From positions 1-53,209 of the forward strand of contig QYAI01000166.1 of the NCBI GenBank assembly GCA_003988855.1: a DNA stretch of 53,209 bases. Direction: 5' to 3'. Under the pieces are notes generated by a model. It ran no database searches. It worked only from the letters and a program-made list of their open reading frames with translations, and had not been told where the DNA came from. The position numbers and the translations under genes are program-made. This DNA is from Arachnopeziza araneosa (taxonomy: Eukaryota; Ascomycota; Leotiomycetes; Helotiales; Arachnopezizaceae). Shown in pieces: positions 33,399 to 46,027 of this stretch; positions within the stretch are counted from its first letter, which is position 1; each line of letters starts with the position of its first letter.

Positions 33399-35120
33399 AT
33401 GTCTCGAAGAAGTATCAGCCGTGAAAGGCAACTCCTTGACCACGCTTTACCTCGAGACCCTACCGACCCCTCAACGCGAACCATCCTGCAAGATTCGGCG
33501 GGCGAAGCTACAAGCGGCGCATCTATAGAAACACCATGGCACACTCTCAATCAACCTGCCCATCTACCTCGTCCTATGACACCTTCACGTCGCGCTTCTA
33601 GTGCAGGACCACCCTCAACTCGCAGACGAACCCCGAGCGGCCAAGTAAGAACTCCTAGCGGGCGTAAAGCAGGAGGCTCTGCAAGAAGGCCCATTGCTGT
33701 GACGCCTCATGGATTGGCTGCGCAGCGAGAATTGGACCAGCGACGAGCTGGGCTCACCCCCGCAAGAGACAGGAGAAGAAGCGGGATACAGCAAAGAGAC
33801 ACTCCTCGAGAAACCCTCAGGGCTTTGAGCCGGCTTCTCGCCCCAAAAACTAAGCCAATTATACCAACGCCTTCACCTCAAGGTCCAGCAAATACCAGAC
33901 CCGGGCACCCTCTTGTCGATGAGGATGATTTTGATGATAGAGTTGAGCTCCAGCGCCCACGTCTGTCATTACCAATTGGGGAGGAAGATGACGAAGATGA
34001 TAGCTTACTGCTTCCTCCTCGGTCGGCGGGACTTGAGGACGAGAACTTCACAGGCCATTCGATTGAAATGGCTCGGAGAGCGATCAGCGAACAACCTTTG
34101 GGAAGACTGTCTCGAGGAAGTTTTGGGAGTATTCGAATGAGTGATGTCTTTGCTGATCTTAATGAGACTGGTTTAGGTGGAGACGCGGATATATCAAGTT
34201 ATCTTGCAGATGCTGGTTTTGGAGACAATTATGAGCCAAATATGTTAGATGAGACAAATCTCGCCGCGTGAGTGTTTTAAGCGCAAATTACTGAACTTCT
34301 ACTAATTGTCAATAAGGGAAAATACAGAAACGCTACAGAGTGTTGGTTTCTCTGAAGGCCAAATTTTAGCAGCTGGCCGTGAAAACGAGATCCGCCCAGC
34401 AACCCTGGGGGGAGATGACACGGAGACCACATTCGTCTTTACAGTACCTCATCGAGAGATTTCAGAAGAGCCTCAACCTGTTGAAAGAGATACAAGCCCT
34501 CTGCTTGGCGAACAGGACGATATATCAGATAATGAGAACGATGATGTTGCTATGGACTTCGGGGAAGTAGAAATGGTAGGCAGTCGAGAGGTCATACTGG
34601 ATGACACCGCCATATTAGACACAACACAAGACGTCTCGATGGCGGAGGAATATACCAAAGTAATCAAGAAGAAGAAGGTCAAAGTTTCGAGACATGGACT
34701 GCAATACCCTTCTCTCCCAGTAGGAGTAGTGAAGAAATTAGCCACAAAATTCGCCAGAACTGCTGGCAATAGTAAAGCAAAGATCAACAAGGAAACTCTT
34801 GAAGTTATCATGCAAGCTACAGACTGGTTTTTTGAACAAGTTGGGGATGATTTAGGAGCCTATGCAAAACATGCGGGGAGGAAGACGATTGACGAAACTG
34901 ATATTGTCACACTCATGGCTAGGTACGAATTACTCCATATGAGGCTACTGAGATTTAATTTTGTTACAGACAACGCCAGACCAATGCTACCACAACGCCA
35001 TTTTCCCTTGCACAAAAGCATTTACCTCGAGAACTCTTGCAAGAAATGCGAATGGTTCCTCCGCCAAAATCAAGAAAAGGGAGACAGCTAGATACAGTTG
35101 AGGAAGTTGATGAGGACTGA
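33399..35120 (+). CDS. Inner kinetochore protein CENP-T (histone-fold), 541 aa
   Basis: Exons 33399-34267, 34317-34922 and 34970-35120. The N-terminal half is disordered and basic/Pro/Ser-rich (TPSRRASSAGPPSTRRRTPS), with repeated GRxTPSG motifs. An acidic linker follows, then the C-terminal histone fold from about residue 410: SRHGLQYPSLPVGVVKKLA, KINKETLEVIMQATDWFFEQ, DETDIVTLMAR, and RQTNATTTPFSLAQKHLPRE. CENP-T (yeast Cnn1, fission yeast Cnp20) pairs with CENP-W and links centromeric chromatin to Ndc80. It converges with SHY1; stops are 25 bp apart. Confidence 0.92.
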
Positions 35121-35145
35121 GAAGCTTAGGGAGAAGATAAATGAT

Positions 35146-36209
35146 TCATGACCATTCCTTATTCTGGCGCACACGGCGGGAGATATCCTTGGGTGGCTTC
35201 TTGACTACCATCCATAACATTACAGATGTTGCAGCAGCTAGGGCATACCTTAGGAATGGGGTTAGGACGGAGCTCGGTTTATGATTGAGGGTATAGCTTA
35301 CCATGTAAAGATATACTGTGTATGATTATTTCTGAGATTGACTTCAGCTGGTCTTCCAATTGGAACCCCCTTAGCTTCCCGGTCCCAAGTTATCAGCAAG
35401 TCTGGCTCCATTGTCTCTTCAATCCAAATAGGTTGGCTCCCAGTCAAACCAGCCATTTCCACCACGTCAGGGAAATGGAAATCCCCCGTCTCCGGACGAT
35501 TCGCTGGTGTGAACATATTCTTTTTCCACGGCTCTCTTAACAACCCTTCCACAGTCACCTCCACCGCGGGTAAACCATCTGGCCGCATCTTCTGATTCTT
35601 GAACTTCTTTGCAATCCAACCTCGATTCACAAGAACCGTAGTTCCCTCTCCGTCTCTCTCCAGTGGGGTGATAACCAAATAGCCATCATTTCCATCATGT
35701 AATCGAGGCCCAATGAGCATCTCTTGGTCATGTCTGAATTTGCCTGTCGCATATATCCTCCTGTAGTCAAACTCGTGGACTGCTGTCGGATCGACGTGTG
35801 GAGGTAATGGAAGGGGGTCTCGTACAAGCCGGTCTTCGAACTTGGCTATTAGTTTGGATTTCCAATCCAGACGTTGGACTTGCCAAGTGCCTAGAGCAAA
35901 AGCTGTGATCGGTATTAAAGCTACATTCGGTCAGAACCATAGAACAGAGCGAGAGTGCGTTGGTTGAAGTATACCAAGAATGATGAGACCAGGTCCATGT
36001 TTCTTCCCTCCAGCCCGTACGAGAATTGTCGGATTGTCTACGATGGACATGAAGTTAGGATCATCTCCAGGTTGGTGTGCTGCTCGTCTTCTGGTGGTTT
36101 GAGAGATGTGCCGGCAAGCTGGACATCTTGCAGCAATTGAACTCCGTACATCTTTCGATAGGCCTCGAGCTGGCCTATACAGGCGTATAAAGCCCTTGGA
36201 AATATTCAT
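35146..36209 (-). CDS. SHY1: SURF1/SHY1 cytochrome c oxidase assembly factor, 318 aa
   Basis: Exons 36209-35975, 35920-35302 and 35248-35146. A basic mitochondrial presequence is followed by TM1 (LIPITAFALGTWQVQRLDWK), the inter-membrane region (FDYRRIYATGKFRHDQEMLI, PLERDGEGTTVLVNRGWIAK) and TM2 (YALAAATSVMLWMVV). This is the SURF1 layout, a protein that assists haem a insertion into Cox1 in the inner membrane. A GTG-led open frame extends upstream to 36296, but ATG 36209 is the first standard start. The final exon has a CTAAC branch and an AAG acceptor. It is divergent from the UBX gene by 152 bp. Confidence 0.93.
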
Positions 36210-36361
36210 GATTGCCTGGGGTGGCGCTCGTTGCTTTGAAAACGCGCGACTGACTGAAGATTTCTTTAAAGCTATGTTTGCTCTTTGAGCAAACACACCA
36301 GATAATCAACACGTCTCAACTCAAATTAAGTTGTCACCTTTTCATCATCACAAGTGACAAA

Positions 36362-37942
36362 ATGTTTTACGAAGGAGATTTACAATCAGGACTTGCAAAG
36401 GCAGTACAGGAGGGCAAGCTGGTTGCTTGTTTTGTCACGGGTATGTCATCTTACCTACATCTTGCATGGGATCTAATTAACGATGCAACAGACAACGGAG
36501 ATGTGAGTCAGCTATGGGAGACTGATTTCCTTCAAGATCCAACTGTGAGTTTCATATTCTGAATATTGTTTCACTTTCTAATGTTCATTAGTTGAAGAGT
36601 GCTCTGTCTGAACAGGCAATTGTTCTTCGCCTTGAAGCGGGTTCAACCGAGGCTGGTTATCTTGCAGCAATATATCCTTTGCCCAAAACACCAACTTTCG
36701 TGGTTTTTAAGTAAGTCTCATTTGTGAGATTATTATTCGTTTCTTTTCATTTGAAATTATTAAGCTATGAGATTGTACCCTCAACTATATTTCAATTCTG
36801 AGTGGTGATTTATTAAGCTCTGCTTACAGTATCTTAGAAGAGATGGCGAACTTAAGGAGTATATTGCTGCTGGAGTATCTAAAGATGACTTCTTGAGCCG
36901 CCTGAAAACTGTTATTGGATTGAATCCTCCCCAATCAGCAGCCCATCCAACCCAAGGAGCTGCCTCAAACCCTGGCCAACCGGCACAAGATGCAGGACCC
37001 GCGCAACAAGATACCTCCAGTCCTTCTAATTCAAACCCACCACCATCTTCAAGTAACCCGTCGAATTCAAGAGTTCAAGCTCAGCTTGCGGAACGTAGCG
37101 CTCGTCTTGAAGCTCAAAAAAAAGAGCAAGAAGCTAAAGACAAAGCCAAACGAGCAGCTGAAGCCGCAGTACGGAAAAAGAAGCTCGAAGAGGCAGCTGC
37201 TCCCGGTTCAGCTTCTTCAGCAGACATGAAATATGCTCTGATGCAAAAGAAGCGCCAGCAAGAAGCTCGAGAAGAACGAGCCCGCATCCTCAAGCGAGTT
37301 GAAGACGATAAAGCAGCCCGACGCCTTCGAGCTGCAGAAGGGAAAGCTCAAGCTAAGGCCGAAACTCTATCTTCAGAACCTGGCACGAGTACAGTGAAAC
37401 CTCCCTCCAAGAAATCATCAGCAGAATGTGCCCTACAGATTCGGCTGTTTGACGGTTCAACCATACGTTCCCGCTTTGCCTCTCAAGCCACCCTCTCTAA
37501 AGATGTTCGCCAATGGATTGACGAGCAGCAGCAGAGTGATCAACCTTATACCTTCAAACAAGTCCTCTCTCCCTTCCCGAACAAGAACATCGAAACCTCT
37601 GAAGAAGAACGCGCTCTTGACTCCCTGGATCTTGTACCAAGTGCAACATTGATCCTCATGCCCGTTACAAGTTATTCATCTGCCTATGCAGGCGGTGGCA
37701 GTATTGTCTCCCCTGTTGTCGGTATCGTATCTTCGGGTTTTGGTCTCGCTGGCCGGGTGTTGGGAGGCATTTTTGGTGGTGCTGCAACGACGCCAGCTAG
37801 CGAAGCTCCTACGACCCCGAGTACGCCTGTTAATGTTAGGACGTCAAGACATCGGGACACGAGGGACAATCAGCAGTTCTATAATGGAAATGCTACTAAC
37901 TTTGAACCGAGGAAAGATGATGATGATAGTAAGGATGAGTGA
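36362..37942 (+). CDS. UBX-domain protein with thioredoxin-like N-terminus, 450 aa
   Basis: Exons 36362-36440, 36492-36544, 36592-36710 and 36841-37942. The N-terminal part (MFYEGDLQSGLAKAVQEGKL, YPLPKTPTFVVFKDGELKEY) resembles the thioredoxin-like domain of UBXN4-type proteins. A Pro/Ser linker, a charged coiled coil (residues about 165-240) and a UBX domain (about 277-358; CALQIRLFDGSTIRSRF, LSPFPNKNIETSEEERAL) follow. The C-terminus has a Gly-rich hydrophobic stretch (VGIVSSGFGLAGRVLGGIFG) that could associate with membrane. The UBX domain predicts binding to Cdc48/p97, perhaps in ER-associated degradation. The last intron (130 nt) is longer than most here and its AAG acceptor is the weakest part of the model. 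Confidence 0.88.
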
Positions 37943-38144
37943 TTGGGTGGTTTGGGTTTGCTCGGATGGAAAGGCGTTTGGGATGGTTACTTTGGACAGG
38001 TTCTGAGAGGCTCGTGGATTGAAATTTGTCTCTGGAAATCACTCAGCACTTATTGTAAAGTAGAATATCTTAGAATTCAGAGTCCCATCTTAGATACTCT
38101 CTTCGCTTTACCTATTTTCAGAATTTATTCATTTTCACGTGATT

Positions 38145-39576
38145 TTACACTTCGACTATCTTGTCATCGTCATCACTCTCCTCTTCTACTGGATCCTTCT
38201 TCTCATTCCTTTTCTCAATATTCTCATCCTTCCTCTCAACTTCTTGCCCAACCCATCCACCACCACCAAACGGCTTCCGGTGGCCTGCCCTGGGCGTATG
38301 CTCTAGAGGTGTCATTCCCGCATCAACTTTCTCCTCTCCTTCCTCATCTCTCATCAAAACCTGCACCAATCGCTCACAAGCCTCTCTCACATCGTCATCC
38401 TCAACCCTGAGATGCGTCTCCCTCACAATGGGATAAACCTTCACTCTCCTTAGGGTATCCCTCCCTTCCCGTGTGGTGGTAAGTAGCATCAACGTTTCTA
38501 TATGCGTCTGCACGATCTTCGGGTCCGACTCTCTTTTCTTGTCTGGCGGAAGCAGTTGCAGGTCAGGGAGCATGTCCATCGTATCATCTTCGTCATACTC
38601 CTCGTTCCCGGTAATAGGAAGAAGTAAATACGGTAGGATATTAATGTCATCTTCGCTGAGCATAGACGGATGAGAGTCGATCTCAAACGCAGTATTTTTG
38701 ATCGCGCTCGCTACTCCTTTCCGCCTGATATCCGATCTGTGCTCTGTAAACACAATGAGTTTTGTGAGCGGTACAACGCCATCGTATTCTTGCCGAGTAA
38801 GGAAATATGCGCGTCCTTCGGGGTGTTTGGCTAGATCTGCGAAGAGGTAGGAGAGGTAGTCGTAATCGGCTGCTTTATTATATGTGCCATCTGCGCCCTT
38901 GACGAAGAGATCAAGGAGTTGGTCGATGGCTTTATTATTCGACGCTAGTTCTGTGGGCGCGGGTCGTTCAACACTGATAATGTCTTTGAGCTCGTCCCAT
39001 TTTGCCAAGTTGGCTAGGAGCATGGAAATCAGATTCGCATTTGGTTCCGACGGGTTCTGGGGGGTTAGCTAGGGGGGGGTGTAGTGGGATAGGAGGACTC
39101 ACATACGGTCACACGCGCGAGTAGGGTTTTGGAGACGAATTCTTTGTCTGAGGCGAGGTTCTCGAGGATCTCGCGGTCGGTAGAGAGGTTGATGAGGATG
39201 GTGAGGGCATCTTTGGCGATTTTCTAGAGAGGGGCGTCAGTGCTTGATCCAGGACGGGTTTGCGGGAGATGGACCTCGTAGTCGCGGACTAATAGCTTGA
39301 GATCTGTGATGGGAAGGAGCTGATTCGTCTTGAATATTGCAGGCTGGGATAGGGAGTATGACACGAGGTTCTCGACAGCTACGAAAAGGGTCAGTTCTTC
39401 AGCACGGGGGATGGAGGGGCAGGTCAAGCAAGCCTCACCAATCTGGCGAATTTGGGTGTTGCCGTGCGAGACAAAATCGACCAGCTAGATGGCAGATGAG
39501 CAGAGGGAGGCGGAGGAGGAGGAGGAGGAGGAGGCTGGCTGGCTGGCTGGCATACCTCTTCTAGTTCTGTCGGCAT
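38145..39576 (-). CDS. HGH1: HGH1 (Fam203) armadillo-type protein, 399 aa
   Basis: Exons 39576-39556, 39484-39439, 39378-39275, 39223-39107 and 39056-38145. Motifs VDFVSHGNTQIRQIAVENLV, LKLLVRDYEKIAKDALTILI, LFADLAKHPEGRAYFLTRQ, RRKGVASAIKNTAFEIDSH, and YLLLPITGNEEYDEDDTMD are those of Hgh1, a chaperone that helps fold eEF2 with TRiC. The acidic C-terminus is usual. Intron 1 contains (GAG)n and (GGCT)n microsatellites at about 39511-39550. The exon sum is 400 codons. It is convergent with the UBX gene and divergent from the P450. Confidence 0.93.
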
Positions 39577-39843
39577 TGTAGTAAGATGTTGTTGGACAAG
39601 AAAAGATGGAGGGATCTGATAAGTAGAGGGAACTCGGTTAGCTGGGTGGGTGCTCGCAAGGTGCATAACTCAAGGCCGCTGCTGCTGACCCATTTGCATC
39701 CTGCTTACCCAAATCGGCCACTTCACCAAGTCAAGCAATTCCCTCGTAACGGGATAAAGCATGTTTCTCTCTTTGCAAAGTCTCCTTATTTCTAGGCCTT
39801 TTCCCTACTCGTCTCCCACTCCTTCTCTCCAACATCTCCCAAC

Positions 39844-42032
39844 ATGTCCACTCTGCCCAGCCTGGCTATTGCCATCTCATGCGCTTGTCTCATCACCTAC
39901 TTCACGGGAAAGTCATCGCTCGCACACTTCTCGCTCACCAGAGCCGCGATTCTCAGCAGCCTGATCTTCCTTCCGCTCAGCTTGCTATGGAGTGTGCTTT
40001 TATATCCTTTCTATTTCAGCCAGTTGCTTCGACCTGAAATCCCTCAGGCACCCGTCAGTCTTCACCTTCTGTCGACCGGACTTGGCTCTGTCTAACTGGA
40101 GATATAGCCGCGCAAGAAGGGGAGCCACCTCTTCACGCCCATAGATCCCGATGATGTCCTTGAATGGGTGAGACTTTTCCGTCTCAATCTTGGGACTTCA
40201 TTTCTTCAGCTCGTCTTCTCTCGTTAAAGTCAACAGAATCAGATCCTGATTCGCTTATAGATGGACACAATCCCAAACGATGGCATCATTCGCTTCCTGG
40301 ATATCTTCAATCAAGAATCCATTTGTGTGACTAGTCCCAAGGCGTTGACAGAAGTCTTCCAGACGAACCATAGCAATTATATGAAACGCCCGAAAGTCAC
40401 GAGAATCCTGCGCTTCCTCGTCGGAGATGGTTTATTATCTGCTGAAGGTGCAGAACATAAGGTGTGTTCTCTCTCTCCCTCTCCTGGAGATTCAGACTAA
40501 TGCTTCCCAGCGGCAACGAAAGATTTTCTCACCAGCTTTTAACTTTAGGGTAATCAAAGATCTGTACCCGTTGATGTGGACGAAGGCATCAGAGATGGTG
40601 GAACTTATGAAGAGCGACATTGAAGCTAAATCATCATCCACCTCCGAGCCCTCATCTAAGATCATAATTGATGACTGGGTAACCAGGGCATCACTAGACA
40701 TCATCGGGCAAGCAGGTTTTGGACAAGACTTCAGTGCCCTCTCAAATCCCGATACCGCTGTGAACAAATCCTACCGCACCGCGTTCCTCCCCAATCGAAG
40801 CTCTCGCAGCTTCTTGGTCCTATCTCTTCTTACCCACCCTTCATTCGTCAAACATCTCCCTCTCGCCGCAAACCGGCAAATTCAAAACGGCATAGCCACT
40901 GTAAATGCCTTCATCAATGAGCTCATTACTAGGCGACTATCCGAGGAAGATCCTGAGAAAGAAGCACACAAGGATATCATCTCGACCGCCATGAAAACCG
41001 ACGCCTTCACCGTCCAACAGCTCCTCGATCAATCCAAAACCCTCCTAGCAGCCGGCCACGAAACCTCCGCTACAGCTATAACTTTGGCCCTCCTCTCCCT
41101 CTCCCGTCATCCAGAAGTCCAATCCCGTCTCCGGGACGAAATCCGCGCCAATCTTCCGAGTCCCGGATCAGGCATCGAAGTTACATCGGAGATGCTTGAT
41201 CGACTCGCGTACCTAAACGCAGTCAGTAAGGAGACGATGAGAGTATATGCACCTGTTCCACTCATGGGCCGGATTGCTGCTCGAGACACGGAGCTCTGCG
41301 GTGTGAGAATCAAGAAGGGGACTCAGATCATGGTGTATCCCGTAAGGATCCCCGAGCTCTATCAATCCTTTGTTATTTTTGCTCCTGAGACAGAGTCTTC
41401 AAGTGATGCACTCTCAGGACAACCGCATCTGGCGGGATCCGATCCTCCTCACTCCTAACACACGCTCTAAAAGGAAAATACTGACTCCCGAGTGTTCCAG
41501 TGGGCCTTAAATAGATGCAAGAAAATGTGGGGAGATGATGCGAGAAAGTTTAGGCCGGAGAGATGGTTGGAGGGTGAAGGGCACCAAACTGGTGGTGCGG
41601 ATCCGATGGCTTACATTACTTTGTAAGATTCCCTGTTATTTTCTCGTTTTGTTTCCATGCGGATTCGAGTCCTTCAAGCAATAAATTCTTCCGAGAACTG
41701 GAGATCGAAACTCAATTTCACTTTGATGAAGGGATGGGATGAAAACCGCTAACTCACTTAATCATACAGTGGAACAGGAGTTAGGATGTGCATTGGAAAA
41801 GGTATGGTTTTCCCTCTTCATCCATCCTTCTATATAGACGGAGAACGGAGACTGATCACAAATCCTAATAGGTTTCGCTCAAGCAGAGAACAAAGCCCTG
41901 CTCGCAACACTGATTGGGAGGTTTGAATTTAAGCCTGTAAAGGAGCTAGAAGACATCAAGATCGTGTATGGAATCACAGCTAGGATTCTTGGGGGTCTGG
42001 AAGTCGAAGCCAAAATTATTGATGGATGGTGA
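39844..42032 (+). CDS. Cytochrome P450 monooxygenase, 538 aa
   Basis: Seven exons: 39844-40053, 40108-40167, 40261-40461, 40511-41341, 41501-41622, 41770-41801 and 41872-42032. An N-terminal membrane anchor is followed by the I-helix AGHETSA, the K-helix KETMR, FRPERW, and the haem-binding FGTGVRMCIGKGFA with its cysteine, so it should be an active ER-bound P450. The CYP family and substrate are not clear to me. The haem signature is cut across exons 5-7, with exon 6 only 32 nt. Introns of 159 nt (41342-41500) and 147 nt (41623-41769) are longer than usual. It sits tail to tail with the ceramidase, 149 bp apart. Confidence 0.92.
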
Positions 42033-42181
42033 TGTGACGAACAACCGATGGACTTTCTGATTTGGAGCATGTGAATTCTCATTTTTAGGAGGATCTCGGA
42101 GAGCCTTGAAGTTTCCTAAAATATATAAACATACAAGCAGATTCCAGCTTCCAGGCACTGACTGCATCTCCATCCACTCTC

Positions 42182-44693
42182 CTAACCCACCGTAAAACTC
42201 TGGCTCGTCCCAGTAAACGCCGAGATAATCCCCAAAATCGGCAGTTTACTATCTCCATTATAAACAATCCTATACGTGCCAGGAACCGTGTAACTCTCCG
42301 TCTCCCAGCTGATAACTACGGTACTGGTGCCTAGAATCTCGTTTGTGCGAGACCACGAGTAGACCAGGTGCCAATCGTTATCATTCCTAACCGTCGTCCA
42401 AGTATTCCCGTTAAGTATCTGCACTGCTGCGAACGTCCCTTCCAGACGCAGGTTATTCCGTGGATTCGCACCTACGAATGTAGCATTCACTACGTCCCCA
42501 ATCTTGTATGCGGCGTTTGGTTGTGTTAGAACGTTGCCAAATGAGTGCCCGGAGATTGGGTTGTCGTATACCACGCCTGCGATGAAAGATAGGCTGTTTG
42601 CTACATTATTGGGGGGACTAGGGCCAGGTGCTGGCTGTGATGTGTTTCCCGCGGCTAGGTATCCGATGTTTTGAGTGGAGAGCCACATGTATGCGTAGCT
42701 TTCCCAGGGTCCGTAAAGCGTACTCGCTCCCTCGTAGCGCTGGACACCGTATTCCTCTGGTGTGGTGCAGTAATGCGCATATGTATTTGCTGGACCACCA
42801 AGGACGACTTTGGGGGTTGAGGAGACAACAGAAGAACTGACAGCGGCGGCTGCAACAGCAGCTTTCCATCTACGGCCCACCATGGTAGTCGCTTCTGAAG
42901 GCGAGATAATCATGATCAATGATCCGACGCGGAAAGATTGTACGTCGACGATGTTTGGAGACCACGCGTAAGGAGTGCTCAACTCGCCAACATTCAAGAG
43001 AATAGGCTTGGCGCCGTGGCAGGCTTTCTGGGCTGCTGAGGGAGTGGATATTAGACCAGATACGACTGCCCATAAGGGGTTTTGTGATTGAGATGAGTTG
43101 TCGCCTTGGACGAATGTGAACGCTCCTGGGCCATCAGAAGTTCCTCCTGCGAAGGAGTAGCCGAGTGCTGCTGGACAAGTTTGGACGGCGGTTCCGTTTG
43201 GGAGCGTGAAGTTCATGTAGCGCATATCTTGGAAAGTCTAAATGATTGTTAAAATAAAACCTGGATTCTAGAAGTGTACTTACGTGGTAGAATTTTACGC
43301 TTGGATCTGCAATTGGTGTTGCGACGCTGTCAAAGGAATCCTAAAAGCCATTAGATTGAGCCAATACGACGTGAGGAAAACTTACATATAGCTCTTTGGC
43401 GCCGGCATAAACTCTTCTGCCAATCTCAAAACAACTCGAGACTCCCAGATCAAGAGCTTGGAATTCAGGACCCCGACCATGACAAGCTTCACTAGTACCT
43501 GAACTTGTTGAGGTTGCTCCACAAGTACTCTGTTGCAAAGTGCACTGCTGTCCTGAGCCATCATCACACCAAGCACCAAGAACGTTAGGAGTGGTATCTC
43601 CAACGCTACTTTGACTGAAAGCTGCCACAAAGCCAGGAGCAGCAGAGGAATCTGACGCCATTGCTTGCTCGAAGAGATAGGCGGTTACACCTTTGTTATC
43701 ACCAGTGACGTGAGTATTGTTTTCCAACATCGAAGTCCCGTGAACACTATGCCAAGCCAAGATTCCAGTATTCAGTCCGTCGGATGCTCGTTGAAATCTC
43801 AACATGGTTAGAGTTGTATCTACAGTGGTGTCATACTGTGCACGCTCTGCAGCGGGATTGGCCAAATAAGCCCATAGACTTCGGTTGATATTTGCATCTG
43901 TGATATTGGTGTCGGCATAGCTCAAGTATCCTGGGGTCAAACTTTGATGAGCTCTTTGGATTGAGAGTGTTGCACCATCGACGATGGCTTGATAAGATTG
44001 CTTAGAGAATCCGAGACTAGTGATCTGAGGTAATAGATAATTCAACCAGGCTCCAGGTCCAGAATGAGCGTGGGTACCAGTTACGGCAACATTGCTTTGA
44101 TTGTACATGGAGTAGCCAGAGCCAAGTGCAGCCACAGCTGAGAGAATTCCATAGCGGATAGCCGTATCTCCCGACTGAGTGTCGAGAACCAGATAGACGA
44201 TGCGATCATTTGGATTGTTGATATTGCCTATGATGAAGGCACGTGAATAAATTCTGTCCAATGTCAGTCTCATATCATACGAGATGAGAATGAGAGTTAC
44301 CGTTGCCGGAGACCAGTTCCAATCTGCGAGAGGGAAGCATATCCCATGAAATTCAACTCAACAACAGGACTATACACTCATGTCAGTGAAGTTACCGAAT
44401 GTAAGTGGAGCCGTTTACCCTGTGATATCTGCTTTCCCAACTCCCAATAGAAATTGTTGTTGACCTGTTGCAGCTGTTGCCCGAGCCAGAAACTCGTCAA
44501 CTTGCGGATCTGCACTTAGATTCTCTTCCGTGTGTGTCTGAGAAACTCCCAAGACGGCCAGCAAAGCCGCGAGGGATAGTAAAACGATCACTGCAACAAA
44601 GGATCTGCTCGTTCTCGGCGTTCGGTTCAGTAACTTAGGTATCTCATCTACCTCTTCCTCCACCGGGAGAGCTTGGTAATCTGAACAAGACAT
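42182..44693 (-). CDS. Neutral ceramidase, type II membrane form, 774 aa
   Basis: Exons 44693-44419, 44369-44301, 44253-43386, 43340-43284 and 43237-42182 (2325 nt). A short cytosolic N-terminus and a signal anchor (SFVAVIVLLSLAALLAVLGV) precede the catalytic domain: GKADITGPVVELNFMGYASL, GTHAHSGPGAWL (zinc ligands), and YSFAGGTSDGPGAF, then a C-terminal Ig-like domain. The enzyme hydrolyses ceramide to sphingosine and fatty acid on the lumenal or extracellular side. The family hexapeptide GDxSPN reads GDTTPN here (Thr336, codon 43592-43590), so the expected nucleophilic serine is threonine. Other features look intact. Activity with Thr is uncertain. Confidence 0.92.
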
Positions 44694-45628
44694 TATGAAT
44701 TGAGATGGGTTTGTTGAAGAGGTGAAATCGAGGTCCAAGCCTCAAGTTATAACGAGTGACATAGGTGGAGAGGAATGACAATCCGGAAGGAAAAAGGAGC
44801 CCTTGTATCTGTGGAGCGCGAGACTCGGTCTTATCGACTTCTCCTCTCGCCTTCGTTTCCACCTGCCATTTGACTGCAACGGCGCAAACAAGGCACTACC
44901 ACAGACTCGTAGTTGGACCAAGTGAGCAGGTTACGCCGGCTACGCATGATGCCCAGAGGAAAAAGGGAGGCGGCAATAGGGAGGGGTTTGGCCATGATCA
45001 TCCCCCGTTGAGCGAATCAGCCGGACAGAACGCCTGGAATGACCACGCCGCGACGGCGATGTGAGGCCAGGAGACGATTAGGAGGGTAGCATTTTAGATT
45101 GGGGTCGTTGGCAGAGGGAGCCAATGCTGGTGGTTAGACGGGACTGGCGCAAAGCCCAGTTTGCGGGTAATAGATTAGAGGTGTTGCTGTGCACGTTGGT
45201 TGGATCGAGGGGCCAGTGCCGCTCTCTTCGTCAGGGGCGGGTGGCAAGCCGTGCCACGTGACCCCCGATCTCTATTGTGACCCCCTTTCCGCAAAGATAC
45301 ACCGCAAGACACACGACGCCGAGGCAATGAGACCACGTCCTGTCTCTCTCCTCGTGCTTATCGCACTGGTGAAGATGGTACAGTGTACAGCGTACAGACG
45401 ACCACCAACATTACGTACGTTGCACCCCTCGAGGGACACCCCACCGGCGCCGCAACGAGGAACACACAGACGAAGCCCACAAGCCATCGTATTCGGAAAC
45501 ACACGGCCTGTGGTGAGGAGAGAAAAGCCACCATGTACCCCAGATCTGCCACCAAGAAAGCTCGAGTGGTTCTGGTAGCACTTGGCTACACGAGGATCAT
45601 TAGAAGAACCCGGCTGCAAAACGCCTCT

Positions 45629-45790
45629 CTCCAGAAGGAGACATCAGCGGCCGAAACTGGCACCAGCGCGAACACCAAAAATCAGTGATCAAGACTACCA
45701 TTACCTTGTTGTTTTGACCTTTATTTTTATGTTAGGGAGGTACAGGCGCCAGTTTCGGCCGCTGATTTCTCCCCTGGAGAGCGCCTCCAT
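45629..45790. repeat. Imperfect inverted repeat, arms about 40 bp
   Basis: A 19-bp block (ATCAGCGGCCGAAACTGGC) at 45643-45661 recurs as its exact reverse complement at 45748-45766. Flanking similarity (CTCTCCAG) extends both arms outward, to about 45629 and 45790. The 86-bp spacer is AT-rich. It could be a terminal-inverted-repeat remnant or a large hairpin. Confidence 0.85.
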
Positions 45791-46027
45791 TCCAGGACCC
45801 GCTACTCCTATTAACGACGACCCAAGCAAGGAATGGTTGTAGAACTTCGGCATCCGGAAATGCATTTGGCCATTGAAACGGATTGCAATAGAGAGGCTAG
45901 AACAGGCTGGATAACAGAAGGCGATGTACCACAAATTACTCTATAGGAAAGTATAGGTCAAGTACTCAAGAGTGGTAGCAAAGCCTCTAGTTTAAGGAGT
46001 TCTATTGCTATATGTTAGTGAGTAACA

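Noticed and set aside
45189..45688. Overlapping ORFs that might indicate a transposon gene
   Set aside because: No transposase, reverse transcriptase or other catalytic motif is visible in any frame.
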